From Linanthus parryae (lineage: Eukaryota; Streptophyta; Magnoliopsida; Ericales; Polemoniaceae), in assembly GCA_023055425.1 (NCBI GenBank), contig JALGPY010000009.1, positions 18,497,775 through 18,561,774 of the forward strand: a stretch of DNA of 64,000 bases. The letters run 5' to 3'. The notes under the pieces were generated by a model. It did no database searches. It saw only the letters and a program-made list of their open reading frames with translations, and was not told the origin of the DNA. This document shows positions 11,471 through 22,776 of this stretch, piece by piece. A program made the position numbers and the translations under genes. The number at the start of each line of letters is the position of its first letter. Position 1 is the stretch's first letter.

Positions 11471-12587
11471 ATGGACCATTATCTCAAAGTCAGAAAATGG
11501 GTCACATATTTCAACCCTTCCAAAGCAAAACAGAGGGTGATGGCTGTTTGGATTCGACTTCCTCAATTACCGGCCGAGTACTACGATGAGAGGGTGCTGA
11601 AGCGTATTGCAACAGTTTTTGGAACTCCCCTCAAAATTGACATGGTTATGGTACTGGGATCGCACATCAAGTATGCCAGAATGTGTTAATGTTGAGCTCA
11701 ACCATCCTCTCATCTCGGAGTTCACGGTCGGCAAATACTCTTACAAGGTTACCTATGAACATCTTTTTAATGTGTGTTTTTGATTGTGGTAGAACTGGTC
11801 ACATGAAGGACTGCTGTCCATTAGGCAAAGGCAAAGCGGTTGCGCAGCAGGATTCCTGCCCGGAGAAGACGACCGAAGAGAGCAACGGTAGCCTGCAGAA
11901 CCAGCAGTCAAATTTCAACAATTCGGTTGGGGCATCGGGCTCTGGGTCGGGTAATGGGTACGGATATGGATATCCACTCAACAACTCTCAGGAAGGAGCT
12001 GATTGGGTCCAACAAAAGAGAAGATATAGGAGGCCCAACAATTCTGGTGGAATTAAACCCAACCCACATACTTCAAAATCCCAAAAAGGAAGGCCCAAAC
12101 AGGAGAGTATGACTCCAATGTCCAACAGAACAGATTCAACACTTTCGGCTCCGTCAATAACAAATCTGTTGCTAAGCCCAAAAACCCTATCTCTTATGCC
12201 CCTACAAGGACATTTCCGACAGACCATGATTTTGATAAGGGCATTTTAGGAAAGGACACCCCGTCTGTTAAAGATAGGGGTAGGGTTTCTGCTATTGTAT
12301 ATAAGATTGAAGGTACGATTATGGAGAGAGAAGAGAGGAATATCTCCAGTGCTATGGAGGTGACTGAGACGATTGACTACACAGAAGCTTTTCAGAAGGC
12401 TTCATTTCTTGGCAGCGACATTTCCGCAAAAGCTGAATTGGGAAGATCGCTTGGAATTGGAAAATCACTCAAACCAGATCCTAAGCGGATCCATCAACAG
12501 GCGATTCAATCACAAAACCTAGGGTGCCAAGAACAAGCTCTCTATCGGTGCCTCAAAAAGATTGAAACAGTCTTAAGCCAAACCTGA
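11471..12587 (+). pseudogene. L1-type LINE ORF1 (DUF4283 / CCHC) remnant
   Basis: The first frame (11471-11689) reads WIRLPQLPAEYYDERVLKRI, typical of the DUF4283-like nucleic-acid-binding region of plant LINE ORF1. After a frame change at about 11690, a zinc knuckle follows (FDCGRTGHMKDCCP), then a low-complexity tail with Gly/Asn/Ser. A further frame change or stop near 12249 leads into 12321-12587, probably the ORF1 C-terminus. ORF1 packages LINE RNA; this copy is broken. Confidence 0.65.
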
Positions 12588-12669
12588 CAATGGAGATCCA
12601 GGGGGAGCCGAAAAAATTCTAGAGGAAGAACCGGTAAGGGTCTTAGCATAAAGTAGCTGTAATTAGAGT

Positions 12670-12751
12670 CAGGGGTGGAGTTTTGTAGTGGAGTTTTCAA
12701 AAAGTCAGGGGTGGCAATTGCCACCCCTTGTCCTCAAGTCCCTCCGCCCCT
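12670..12751. repeat. Short hAT-like inverted repeat with a 20-bp perfect palindrome
   Basis: The ends CAGGGGTGGAG (from 12670) and CTCCGCCCCTG (to 12751) are near-perfect inverted repeats of hAT-like character. Inside, 12708-12727 is an exact 20-bp palindrome centred on CAATTG. I could not find matching 8-bp target duplications, so the assignment to a MITE is weak. It sits in the gap between the LINE ORF1 and ORF2 remnants. Confidence 0.4.
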
Positions 12752-12789
12752 GTTGATAGGGCCTGTTGCAATGCAAACTGGAGGATGCA

Positions 12790-14105
12790 AAACCCCAATG
12801 CAGTGGTGAGGAACCTTCTCTGATCATGCCCCAATCTTGATTAATGTGGATGGTAACTGTCGTCACTCTCCTTGTTTTAAATCCTTTATATTTGAAGCTG
12901 CTTGGATGACTAATGAGGACTTTAATAAGTATGTTGTGGATTCTTGGAGCATTCTTGGTAATGTTGATCTTGTGTTTAAAACCAAAAACCTTGCTTCCAT
13001 GCTTTCTAATTGGTGTAAACTTCAATTTGGTAATATTTTCAAAAACAAAAGATGGCACCTTGGTAGAACTGAAGGTATTCCAAGAGCTCAAAGAGTCTCT
13101 TACTCCCACAGCCTTTTCTTTCTTGAGAAAGAACTGATTGCAAAATTTAATGTGATTCTTAACCAAGAAGAGTTGTTATGGTTCCAAAAATCTAGGTGCA
13201 ATCTTATTCGTAAGGGTGATAGAAACACCCAGGTTTTCCATGTTTCCACAATTGTGAAAAGGAAAAGGAAAAAGATTTCTCTTCTTAAAGACACTAATGG
13301 GATTTGGTTAGATTATGAGTTAGCATCGAAATGCCGTCTCTTCCTATTTTTTGCTCTTTGTTTACTTCTACCCCATCCCCCCCCCCTACACCACCCACAT
13401 CTTAACTTCATTTGGGATGATAGACTCTGTCCTTGTGTTTCTATGATGATAAAATTAAGATGGCTCTTCCTCTTTCTGATAAGGAAACTGAAAAAGTTTT
13501 CTGGAGTATAAGCTACTTTACGACTCCTGAAATATATGGGCTACATGCTAATTTTTACGAAAAAATATTGGAAGTCTGTGGGCCTGATGTTTGTTTCTTT
13601 CTGAAAAATTGCTTTGCAAGTGATATGTTTCCTAAAGATATTAATGAAACCCTTATTTGTTTAATTCCTAAAATGGACAAGCCAGAAACCATCAAAAGCT
13701 TTAGACCTATCACTTTATGTAGTAGTACTATCTATAAAGCTCTTACTAAATGTCTTGTGGATAGGATTAGACCTATTTTGAGTGATATTGTGGGTATTTT
13801 CCAAAGCAGCTTTATCCCTAGTAGATCTACTAAAGATAACATCATTACCTCCCAGGAGATAATTCACAATTTAGAAAAGAGGAAAGATAAATTTGGAGCT
13901 AATTGTCTAGATTGATTAAGAAAAAGCTTATGTTAAGTTGTCTTGGGATTTCATTCATGAAACCCTTATTTTTTTCAAATTCCCTGACAATCTTATTAAG
14001 CTTATTATGAATTGTGTGACTACTGTTACTACTGCTGTTGTTTGGAACAATGTTTCTCTTGAGGATTTTAATCCCAGTAGAGGTCTTAGGCAGGGAGACT
14101 CTAAA
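12790..14105 (+). pseudogene. L1-type LINE ORF2 (endonuclease end and reverse transcriptase) remnant
   Basis: The piece starts with a stretch like the end of the AP endonuclease (SDHAPILINVDG) and continues into the linker (FEAAWMTNEDF... LWFQKSRCNLIRKGDRNT). Reverse transcriptase follows (LICLIPKMDKPETIKSFRPI at about 13650, GIFQSSFIPSRSTKDNI at about 13800, then SRGLRQGDS at about 14085). It stops just before the YADD catalytic block, and most of the endonuclease is missing upstream. Stops occur near 13511 and 13915. In live LINEs this protein nicks the target and copies the RNA in place. Confidence 0.85.
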
Positions 14106-14179
14106 CCATCCGTAATTAATGGGCCTCTAAACCATAATATTTCTTCCTGGGCCAAGAGTGGTTACCTATTTCTTCTACT

Positions 14180-14823
14180 GGAGATGCATGTGGAGCAACA
14201 CCTTATGCTATTACCACTACCTCAGGAAGAGCTGCTCCATCGACATTTGTTCAACACCTTATACTATTACCACTACCGCCACCACCGCCTAAAACTCCTT
14301 ATCCCAGGGTTCCTCCAACTCCTCCCAAAGTAGTTCAACTGCCACAAGCTCATCTGGCTAAACCTCCAACTCCTCCCAAAGTAGTTCAACTGCCACAAGC
14401 TCATCGTCGCGGAAGTTCTTCTCTGGGCAGCGCAGATGAACTAAGTCAAGCAGACAGTCACAAAACCAAGTTAAGGCCATTCTTCAGGGATAAGGTTTCT
14501 GCTAACCCGGATCAGTCCATGGTTTGGCATGAGCTTAAAGAAGGATCATTCCAGTAATTCTTCAGTGATTCTTAATATTTTTGTTCTTTTTTTTTTTTTG
14601 CTAAGAATCGGTGATCACCAGCTGCGAAGAAATACTAAACCTTGAATTCACAGGGTTAATGAGGAGATGATGGAAAGTCTGTTTGGCTATACACCTGCTG
14701 AAAAGAATAGGAAAGATCATAGGAAAGGTTCATCTTCAATTGATGGATCCCTCCCTAAAATCCACATTCTTGATGCTAAGAAGTCACAAAACTTAGCATT
14801 CCTTTTGAGAGAACTGAATGTGA
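14180..14823 (+). pseudogene. Formin fragment (FH1 end and FH2 start), two exons
   Basis: Exon 14180-14553 encodes a proline-rich FH1-like part (LPLPPPPPKTPYP) with a 43-bp unit repeated at 14312-14354 and 14363-14405. The FH2 start follows (KLRPFFRDKVSANPDQSMVW). A GT-AG intron (14554-14653) joins in frame to exon 14654-14823, which reads VNEEMMESLFGYTPAEKN and ends near KKSQNLAFLLRELNVT, matching plant formin FH2 domains. Formins nucleate actin filaments. I cannot find the later FH2 exons here or beyond the copia element at 15171. It abuts the broken LINE on the left, so it is a truncated gene or a captured fragment. The intron shows it was not copied from mRNA. Confidence 0.75.
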
Positions 14824-15170
14824 CACCTCCCTCCCTCTCAACCTGAATTGTGCAGAAACATGTATGAAACTATCCAAATATATCTGATGTTTTCGTTAAA
14901 GTTGCAGATACCTAGAAGTATGAAGCTGTACTAGTGTTCTACTTCATTAAACCAAAAATGCTCGATTTACCTGGTTTTGAAATTTGAAGATATCTTTAGA
15001 GTTAATACTCATGTATATTTGATTCAGGTCTAACCAAAGATACTATTTCAGGATATGGGTCTTGATTGAGAGACAAGAATGTTGCTACGGAGTATGAAGA
15101 CACTCATAGCTAACTCAAGGGACAACTCAATATGCAATGACCTCTTACACTCATTGCAATAACTTACGCC
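14824..15170. other. Unassigned, possibly formin intron
   Basis: No coding signal seen. A stretch at about 15085-15165 resembles 20855-20935 (both contain TATGCAATGACCTCT), a diverged repeat shared by the two sides of the copia element. Confidence 0.35.
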
Positions 15171-15308
15171 TAATAGTCGTAGGACGTTTTTATACGTACC
15201 TCACTTAGTTGAGGACGATGTTTGTAATTAGTGTATAGTGTGTGTAATTAGTCTATTTAAAGATGATGATTATTGAAAATAGGAGAGGAAAGATTTCACC
15301 TACTATCA
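15171..15308 (+). repeat. 5' LTR of the copia element
   Basis: 138 bases ending CTACTATCA, followed directly by the primer-binding site TGGTATCAGAGC. Unusually short for a copia LTR, and near-identical to the 3' copy. Confidence 0.92.
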
Positions 15309-16004
15309 TGGTATCAGAGCGAACCTAATTGCCGCTGCCGCCGTCGCACGTCCTCTTTGAGCACTGCCGTCGCCGCCTTAGGCTCCGATCAAAACCCCCT
15401 GCTTCCGCCTTCTTCTCTTCTTCTTCTACTTCCCAGTCGCACTTAGCGACCCACTTGTCCTCATCGCCGTTTCCCACTGCAGCGGTGCCCCAATCTGTCT
15501 GATCGATCGACCGTCATCAGGTCCGATCCATTGTTTGATTTCCTCGTCGTCGAGCCCTAGCTCCGTCACTGTGCTCGCCGTGATTCGTCCCCTCTCTTCA
15601 CCGACGAAGCCACGGTAGACGTCTTTCCCGGCGTCCTCCTCTTCTCCGCAGCCGGCGACTTTCTCTCCTTGTACTGGTGCTCTAGTCACTGTTGGACTTG
15701 TCGTCGTCTTCTCGAAGTATTGTACCCGTTTTTGCCGCATCTCCACCTCCAGCGATCTGGTCGCTGCCCTCTCTCCGCATCTCAGGCTATTGTCTCTGTG
15801 TAGTGCCACTCAACAACATTTGCCCTTGTGTGGCTCAATAATTGCGTGCCACTGTTGCTTATTAACACAGTGGGTACCAAAGACCAACTACCAAGCATTA
15901 CATTATTAATTGCATTGTAGTTTTCAAATCCACTAGTGCAAAGTTGTAGTCTCTTTTGTGACCCCTGAATCGTTGGGGTATTTGGTACCTTAATTCTTCG
16001 TCAC

Positions 16005-17440
16005 TTGTGCTTCTCTTCGTGCTCACCCGTCATGTCGACCGCCAAGCAAACCGCTGTTCCCCCTCTAGCACGCTCAGGCAACAATAATCGTCGTCAGTCT
16101 GGCCAAAAAGGTCATGAAGGCACTCAGCAACACCCTGCCCCACCTGCCTCCCCTTATGGCAGCTGGGTGTGGTGTCCTGCCCCATCGTCTCCGACTGTTC
16201 AGTAGGGCCCATATCCCCCGACATCGGGTTGGACACAGTCAGGACCCTCTCAGCCTACAGTTACGTCAGGCATTCTTGGTCCAGGACCTTCTCAGCAGGG
16301 CCTCACAGCCGCTTCTGCCTACCCGACTGCTACTGATTTGGGATCTCAGTTCTCTAGCATGACACTCAACGTTCCAGATCAGACTTGGTATCTTGATTCC
16401 GGCGCATCTGCTCATCTCACTCCGCAGTCAGGTATACTCTCCTCTCTCTCGTCATCTTGTCCTTTTCCTAACATACTTGTGGGAAACGGCTCTAGCATTC
16501 CAGTGAAAGGATCCGACAATCACACCCTTACCACCAACTCCCGTTCCCTTCACCTTAGAAATGTCTTACTCACCCCAAACGTTATCAAAAACCTAATTTA
16601 TGTTCGTCAATTCACTACTGACAACAATGTCTCCGTTGAGTTTGACCCTTTTGGTTTTTCTGTAAAGGACCTACGATCGGGAGCTCTTTTACAGAGGAAC
16701 AACAGTTTAGGTGATCTCTATCCATTCCAGTCTGTCCCACCACCGTCGTCTGCTGTCTCTTTTGCTGCTCTTCCTGCTTCCGTTTGGCACAACCGTCTTG
16801 GTCATCCCGGACATCTAGTTTTAGATTCGCTTCGTAATAGTCATTTCATTTCTTGTAGTAGGCATAATTCAGAAGCTCTTTGTCATGCTTGTCAAATTAG
16901 TAAACACGTGCGTTTGCCTTTTTCACCATCTACTTCTTCTACTTCTAGTCCATTTGACATTGTTCACAGTGATTTATGGACATCTCCGGTCTTAAGCAAA
17001 TCGCACTACAAATACTACCTACTACTATTAGATGACTATACCCATTTTCTCTGAGTTTTCCCACTTAAACAGAAAAGCGAAGCGATATCAAAATTTAAAC
17101 AATTCACTACCTTCGTACAAACTCAATTTGAGCGACCCATCAAAACTTTTCAATGTGACCTTGGTGGAGAATTCGATAATGGCTCTTTTCACTCTCATGC
17201 CATTAATCATGGACTTGTCTTCCGGTTTGCGTGTCCTCAGACGTCCTCTCAAAATGGCAAAGCTGAACGCATGATTCGTCGAATCAATGACATCAGTCGT
17301 GCCCTCCTAGCTCAGGCCTCTCTTCCAGCGTCTTTCTAGGTTGAGTCTCTTCTGACTGCTGTCGACCTTCATAACATTTTTCGCACCAAAGTCCTTGGCA
17401 ACAATATTCCTACCGTTGCCCTCACCATCGCTCACCATCC
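16005..17440 (+). pseudogene. Copia gag end, protease and integrase (broken)
   Basis: One reading frame carries a short Gln/Pro-rich gag end, then the protease motif LDSGASAHLT (about 16392), the pre-integrase zinc finger (HNRLGHPGH... CHACQISK) and the integrase core (FDIVHSDLWTSPVLSKSHYK, later LGGEFDNGS and SSQNGKAER). In-frame stops interrupt it at 16203-16205, 17052-17054 and 17337-17339. Each stands where the family has Gln or Trp, so each fits a C-to-T or G-to-A change. A frameshift near 17420-17440 follows. The N-terminal two-thirds of gag is missing, since only about 700 bases separate the primer site from this frame. Confidence 0.85.
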
Positions 17441-17441
17441 T

Positions 17442-19611
17442 ATGAGCATCTCCGCACGTTCGGATGCTTGTGTTACCCGAACCTCTCTGCCACCTCACCT
17501 CACAAGCTTGCACCACGCTCTGTTCGATGTGTCTTTCTGGGGTACCCTCTTAATCATCGTGGGTACAGGTGTCTAGACTTGAGTACTGGTCGGGTTCACA
17601 CTTCCCGTCATGTCACCTTTGATGAGACGGTGTTTCCTTTCTCCACTCCTAGGTCTGTGTCTCCCTCTGTTCACAGGACGTCTGATCTCGATGACAGTCT
17701 TCCGTTTCCCCTTTTCACTCATCGTGCTCATCACCCTGTGGCACACACACCCTCACCCACCCCTCCTAGGGCATCCACATCACCACCCGCACCTACTAGG
17801 GCACCCACGCAGCTTACCTCATCCCGGACCCTAGTGGAACCTTTTCCTCAACACTACGTCCGTCGGTCTGTGTCCACTCGCCCTCCTACTGTACCATCTG
17901 TGCCTGTGTTGCCTGACCCTCCTGAGTCACCCACACCAAGCCCAGTGGCTGCTGCTCCTCTTCCTACCTCTCCTCAGATGACCACCCGATCCATGCACGG
18001 CATTGTCAAACCAGTCACCCGTCTCACTTTAGCGGCCCAGCCACCGGATCCCATCTCGCCCCTTCCCAAATCCCCCATCCTAGCCTTGTCCGATCCTCAC
18101 TGGAAAGCGGCCATGGATGATGAGTTTGGAGCTGTGGTTACGAACCACACTTGGGATCTGGTTCCTCGCCCGGCAGGGGCTAATGTTCTGCGATCTATGT
18201 GGCTCTTTCGTCACAAATTTCGCGCTGATGGCAGTCTGCAGCGCTATAAGGCGCGATTGGTAGCTAATGGGAAGTCCTAGATGGTTGGGATCGATTGTGA
18301 GGAGACTTTCAGCTCGGTTGTCAAACCGACCACCATCCGTACAGTTCTCAGCATCGCCGTCACCCGCTCTTGGCCTATCCGTCAGCTGGATGTCAAGAAC
18401 GCTTTTCTTCATGGCGATCTCTCTGAGACGGTATACATGCATCAGCCCCCTGGCTATCGCGACACACGCCATCCTGACTTTGTTTGCCGGTTACGCAAAT
18501 CCTTATATGGTCTGAAGCAGGCTCCCCGTGCTTGGTTTCAGCGATTTGCCACCGTCCTCACGCAGACTATCGGTTTCTCTGGTTGCTCATGTGATGAGTC
18601 TCTCTTCGTCTACAGTCGTGGCTCGGACATCGTCTACCTCCTGCTATATGTGGATGATATCGTCATCACTGGGTCGTCTCCGGTTGTCTTGGATCAGATT
18701 GTCTCCCAGCTCTCTGGAGAGTTTGCTATGACTGACCTGGGCCATCTGCATCATTTTCTGGGCATCGCTGTCACTCGTGATTCGTCTGGCCTGTTCCTGT
18801 CTCAGCATCAGTATGCGACCGACATTCTTCGTCGTGCCTCTATGTCGACCTGTAAGTCTACCCCACCCTTGTTGAGGTAGGGAGTAAACTCACAGCCACA
18901 TCTGGCCCGCCGGTTGCTGATCCTACCCTATACCGCAGCCTTACTGGGGCCTTGCAGTACCTCACGTTCACTCGACCAGACATCCAGTTTGCCGTTCAGC
19001 AGGTCTGTCTCTTCATGCATGATCCTCGTCAGCCGCACTTTCATGCCCTGAAGCGTATCTTGCGCTACATCAGTGGGACACTCGAGTATGGTCTTCGGCT
19101 CTCTGCCTCCGCTACTGATTCCCTCACCGCCTACACTAACGCAGATTGGGCTGGTTGTCCGGACACGCGCCGCTCCACTTCTGGTTACTGTGTCTTCTAT
19201 GGGGACAATCTTCTGAGTTGGTCGTCCAAGCGTCAGGCCACAGTATCTCGTTCTAGTGCTGAGGCTGAGTATCGCGGTGTTCCTAACGCCGTCTCCGAAC
19301 TCTGCTAGGTTCGGAATTTGCTTCTTCAGCTTCGCGTCACCCCGCCTCGGGCCACCGTCGTGTATTGCGACAATGTGAGTGCAGTCTATCTCTCTGGTAA
19401 TCCTGTTCAGCATCAGCGCACTAAGCATGTTGAGATTGATCTACACTTCGTTCGTGAGAAGGTTCGTTTGGGTCAGCTTCGCGTGTTACACATTCCAGCA
19501 GATTACCAGTACGCCGACATCTTCACCAAGGGTCTTCCTCGGCCCTTGTTCCAGCGCTTTCGTTCCAGTCTCAGTGTTGGCTTGCCTACAGTTTCGACTG
19601 CGGGGGAGTAA
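17442..19611 (+). pseudogene. Copia reverse transcriptase-RNase H (broken)
   Basis: After the frameshift the integrase tail resumes (YEHLRTFGCLCYPNLSATSP) with a Ser/Pro/Thr-rich linker. The reverse transcriptase follows (LDVKNAFLHGDLSETVYMHQ; YVDDIVITG near 18646), then RNase H (SSAEAEYRG near 19254; YCDNVSAVYLSG near 19365). Stops at 18278-18280 (TAG for the family Gln) and 19306-19308 (TAG for Trp), and a frame change near 18870, break the frame. The polymerase catalytic YVDD is intact. The last codons run up to the polypurine tract. Confidence 0.88.
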
Positions 19612-19746
19612 TAGTCGTAGGACGTTTTTATACGTACCTCACTTAGTTGAGGACGATGTTTGTAATTAGTGTATAGTGTGTGTAATTAGTCTATTTAAAG
19701 ATGATGATTATTGAAAATAGGTGAGGAAAGATTTCACCTACTATCA
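19609..19746 (+). repeat. 3' LTR of the copia element
   Basis: 138 bases, same ends as the 5' LTR, followed by the target duplication ACGCC. Confidence 0.92.
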
Positions 19747-21691
19747 ACGCCGTCCAGTATCCAATGTTCAAAACGTTCCTCAGCTATTATGATAAATTAG
19801 AGGTACTCTTACCAATCTATAAAATAAGAGCATATGGTTTTGTCTTATCCTATTGGTTGATGGTGACTTAGTCTGGTACGCAAAGTATTCTAATTAGGTG
19901 TGCCATGTCCTTTTTTCATTCCAATAAATTTTTCTAGTTAGCTTATTTTTTCATTCCAATGAACCGTTCTAATAAGCTCATTTTCGGATGCGCGAATATT
20001 ACTAGTATTAAAACATACAGACTCCCCTGAGGATAAAAATTGTCGGTAGGGCAACGTAGCTAAGGTATGGGAAATAGAGATGAGATCAGAAGAACCAGAG
20101 ATGAGACTTCAATTTCGAAAAAAAGGGAGAATGCACAGCACAGAGACGAGTTATCACATACCACTATATTATATGATGAATGTCGAGACTTTGCAACTTT
20201 TTTTTTCTCAAGAAAAATAAACATGTCACGAAAGCTCCATCTAAATTGATTGTCATCCCAGAAAATATTCATTACTCAAGATACCATCAATCCACAAAAG
20301 GGTCAAAACTTCCACGGTAAAAGCAGAGTATTCTGACATCAGAAGGAAGAACTGTAACTGCAACAAATAATAGAGCTGGAACAAGAGCACATAAGAAAGT
20401 TTCAGAGACCCCTTAAGAAAGGACGGAATCCATTGCCATTTAAATTAGATAGTTGAAGCCACCAGTTGCTATTGCCATATTCCTTCAGAAAAATGGAAAC
20501 ACATTGTTAACGAAGGCGTAGTTGGATTTTGACTTAGGTTACATAATATTCCTTATTCCTTATAATGGAAATGAGTGGGAAGCTTTGAGACATTTTCAGA
20601 CAATTCAAGATCAGAGAAGCGCAGAAAAGGTTCGCACGGATATGGCCAAGGACTTTCATTCAAAGTAGGACAGAGAATTAAAGAGACTGGAATCTTAACG
20701 AAGAAAATAGTGGTTCGTTGGAGTAGTTAGATCTAGATCGTTTCTTTGTTGGTTGTTCTTCTTTCGTTGTTCTACCTTGTTGCGAGGTTTTCTTTTTGTT
20801 ATATTTTTATTATCTATAAGAAACAACATATTGTTCATGAAGGGATCCAACATGAGTTGCTATGGAGTTTGGAGATGCTCCTAGCCAACTCATTATGCAA
20901 TGACCTCTCAAACACATTACACTCAAATTTACTCATTAATCTGCAATATAAAACATTCCCAGTTTGGTCTCTACCTATTTCATAGGTATCTAAACATCCC
21001 GTTTGAAATCGCTCAAAGTGTGTGGCTTCTGGGCAACTCCATTAAAGAGAAATTAGCTCTAGGTCTCCAAGTATTGAAAATACAGATTCCATCTCGGGAT
21101 AAAATTCTGAGTCTGCCACTGTTGATTGACAGAGACAAGATGAAACGGAGAGCCAAAACACCGATTTGAAGAAGTAGGAAGACGAAGCAACTGGGAGATT
21201 GATAATTATACATACCTATGTTTTGGCTAATTTGAATACCGAGTAATGAAAGAGTTCCCGGATTTTACTTGTCATGCACTTTTAGAAAGCATAACACAGC
21301 TTTTTTGACGCGTGTCCATTATACCTTTTGACGAAAGCAGGTTGTCCAGATTCTAGGTCAACAAAGAATAAAAAAAGGTGACTCAATGTTAACGGTTGAG
21401 CTAATGTTTAAAGGTTAACCGTGGTGTTATTCGTCTCCCACTATTGTGCACATGGGGTTATTAAGTGCGTCAAGTTCTTATATTGGATTAGCCAGAGAGC
21501 TGGGAATTGCTACTTTTAGGATTCAACTGTGCAACTGAAAGATGTCTCACAGTTAAACAAAATCAGAGAGTATATGCAGTCAAGGCCCAACGGTAAAGGA
21601 AGATGTTCCATAACTCTTGCCGACGTGGCAATGCCTAGTTAAAAATTGGTGAACGGTCACTTAAGTTATGGAAGGAATTACTTCATTTTGG

Positions 21692-21739
<48 letters not shown>
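21692..21739. repeat. Poly(A) tract of 48 bases
   Basis: An uninterrupted run of A followed by CTTGCCTTTC. It could be the tail of a retroposed sequence on the plus strand, but I see no matching target duplications, so it may be simple slippage. Confidence 0.9.
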
Positions 21740-21741
<2 letters not shown>

Positions 21742-22599
21742 TGCCTTTCATTAAAAACAGATAATGTTAACGACAAAAGGTAACTTTCTGGCACAAGTCA
21801 AATAAATGTTTCTAATAACGAAATTGTATTCGATGCTTGTGATTTACGGTAGCTTATAGCTCTTGTCGACTAGTAAAGTGAACTACCGTAGAAATGAGAA
21901 GCCAACTTATCGAGCTGAAAGAAAGTCTCGCCATAAATCATTATCTACAGATTCCTTGCTTTGATTACTTGCTACGTCGCTCTTCGAATTGCAATTCATA
22001 TGTTTTACTCTGAGATATAATATAGTATGTGAAGGTACATTGTAAAGATCATATCAGTTCAATGAGAAATGCAGAAATACAAACAGCACTACGAGGGTAC
22101 CGGATTCTTTCAAACATGGAATGAATGAACATTAAGCCAACCAGATAACCATTCTAATCCAAACCCTAGAAATGAGATGATACTTGGGATCAAGGTTTCA
22201 TCCAATGCAAATAAAAAAAATTCCATAAAGGGAAGCAGCAACAATCCACCAATATAGGCAGAGAAAAGTAAAACACTCTGTAGCTGGCAACAATGAATCG
22301 GAAGGATTACGGTTTCGTACCTTAATTGGGAAACCTCAAGATTCTCCTCCGATTCGACCTTCCGTTTTTCTGCGACTGAAACTTGAATGGGGAACACAGT
22401 CCCCAAAGTAAACGTAAAGCCTGAAGTAAATGGGCAGTGGAACACATAAGGCCCAAAGACTAGAAATGAGAATGGGCTGTGTAACAGTCCCCAAACTAGA
22501 CATAAGCCCAAACAGATCCCACAAGGAATAGAACCAACCTAAACAAAATTATTTAGGATAAAAAGATTTTCTTTTCAAAACTTACATATTTGTCTTCTA

Positions 22600-22675
22600 C
22601 TTCAACTGGCTTCGAACTCATGAGCAGGGGTTTTTAAACGCTCTACTACTTGAGCTAGCACCCATTTGCATAAAA
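22600..22675 (-). repeat. tRNA-related SINE-like segment
   Basis: Read on the minus strand, a box A-like TAGCTCAAGTAGTAGAG (22657-22641) is followed by a box B-like GAGTTCGAAGCC (22619-22608), the internal RNA polymerase III promoter layout of tRNA-derived SINEs. The stems of a functional tRNA do not form, so it is not a tRNA gene. Confidence 0.4.
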
Positions 22676-22776
22676 AGATATTTTTTATGAATTCTCAGTC
22701 TTTGATCTCCACCGAATATTTTTGAATCCAACATTTTTAAGCTGAATAGTGAAATAACAATCTCATTTACCATATA

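Larger units (their letters stand above)
15171..19746 (+). mobile_element. Ty1/copia LTR retrotransposon with 138-bp LTRs
   Basis: The LTRs are 15171-15308 and 19609-19746. I find one difference between them (an A/T within the last 30 bases). ACGCC flanks both ends (15166-15170, 19747-19751), a clean 5-bp target-site duplication. The primer-binding site GGTATCAGAGC follows the left LTR and a polypurine tract CGGGGGAG precedes the right one. The LTR start is TAATAG where TGATAG would pair with the end CTATCA, so its first dinucleotide is changed from TG to TA in both copies. Near-identical LTRs imply a young insertion, yet the interior lacks most of gag and has several stops. Confidence 0.92.
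19752..22774. other. Intergenic, no confident gene
   Basis: No family-level coding match. A 133-codon ORF on the minus strand (22511-22110) is rich in hydrophobic residues and ends in a possible first exon with a donor-like AAG|GTACG at about 22320. I do not recognise it and leave it uncalled. 20855-20935 is a diverged repeat of 15085-15165. Confidence 0.4.

Noticed and set aside
12708..12727. Rho-independent terminator from the 20-bp palindrome
   Set aside because: Bacterial terminators do not apply here; there is no loop and no T-run.
15426..15809. 127-codon minus-strand ORF
   Set aside because: It runs antisense through the copia leader, with no family resemblance.
22110..22511. 133-codon hydrophobic minus-strand ORF
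   Set aside because: No recognised family and no supporting downstream exons; kept only as a note.
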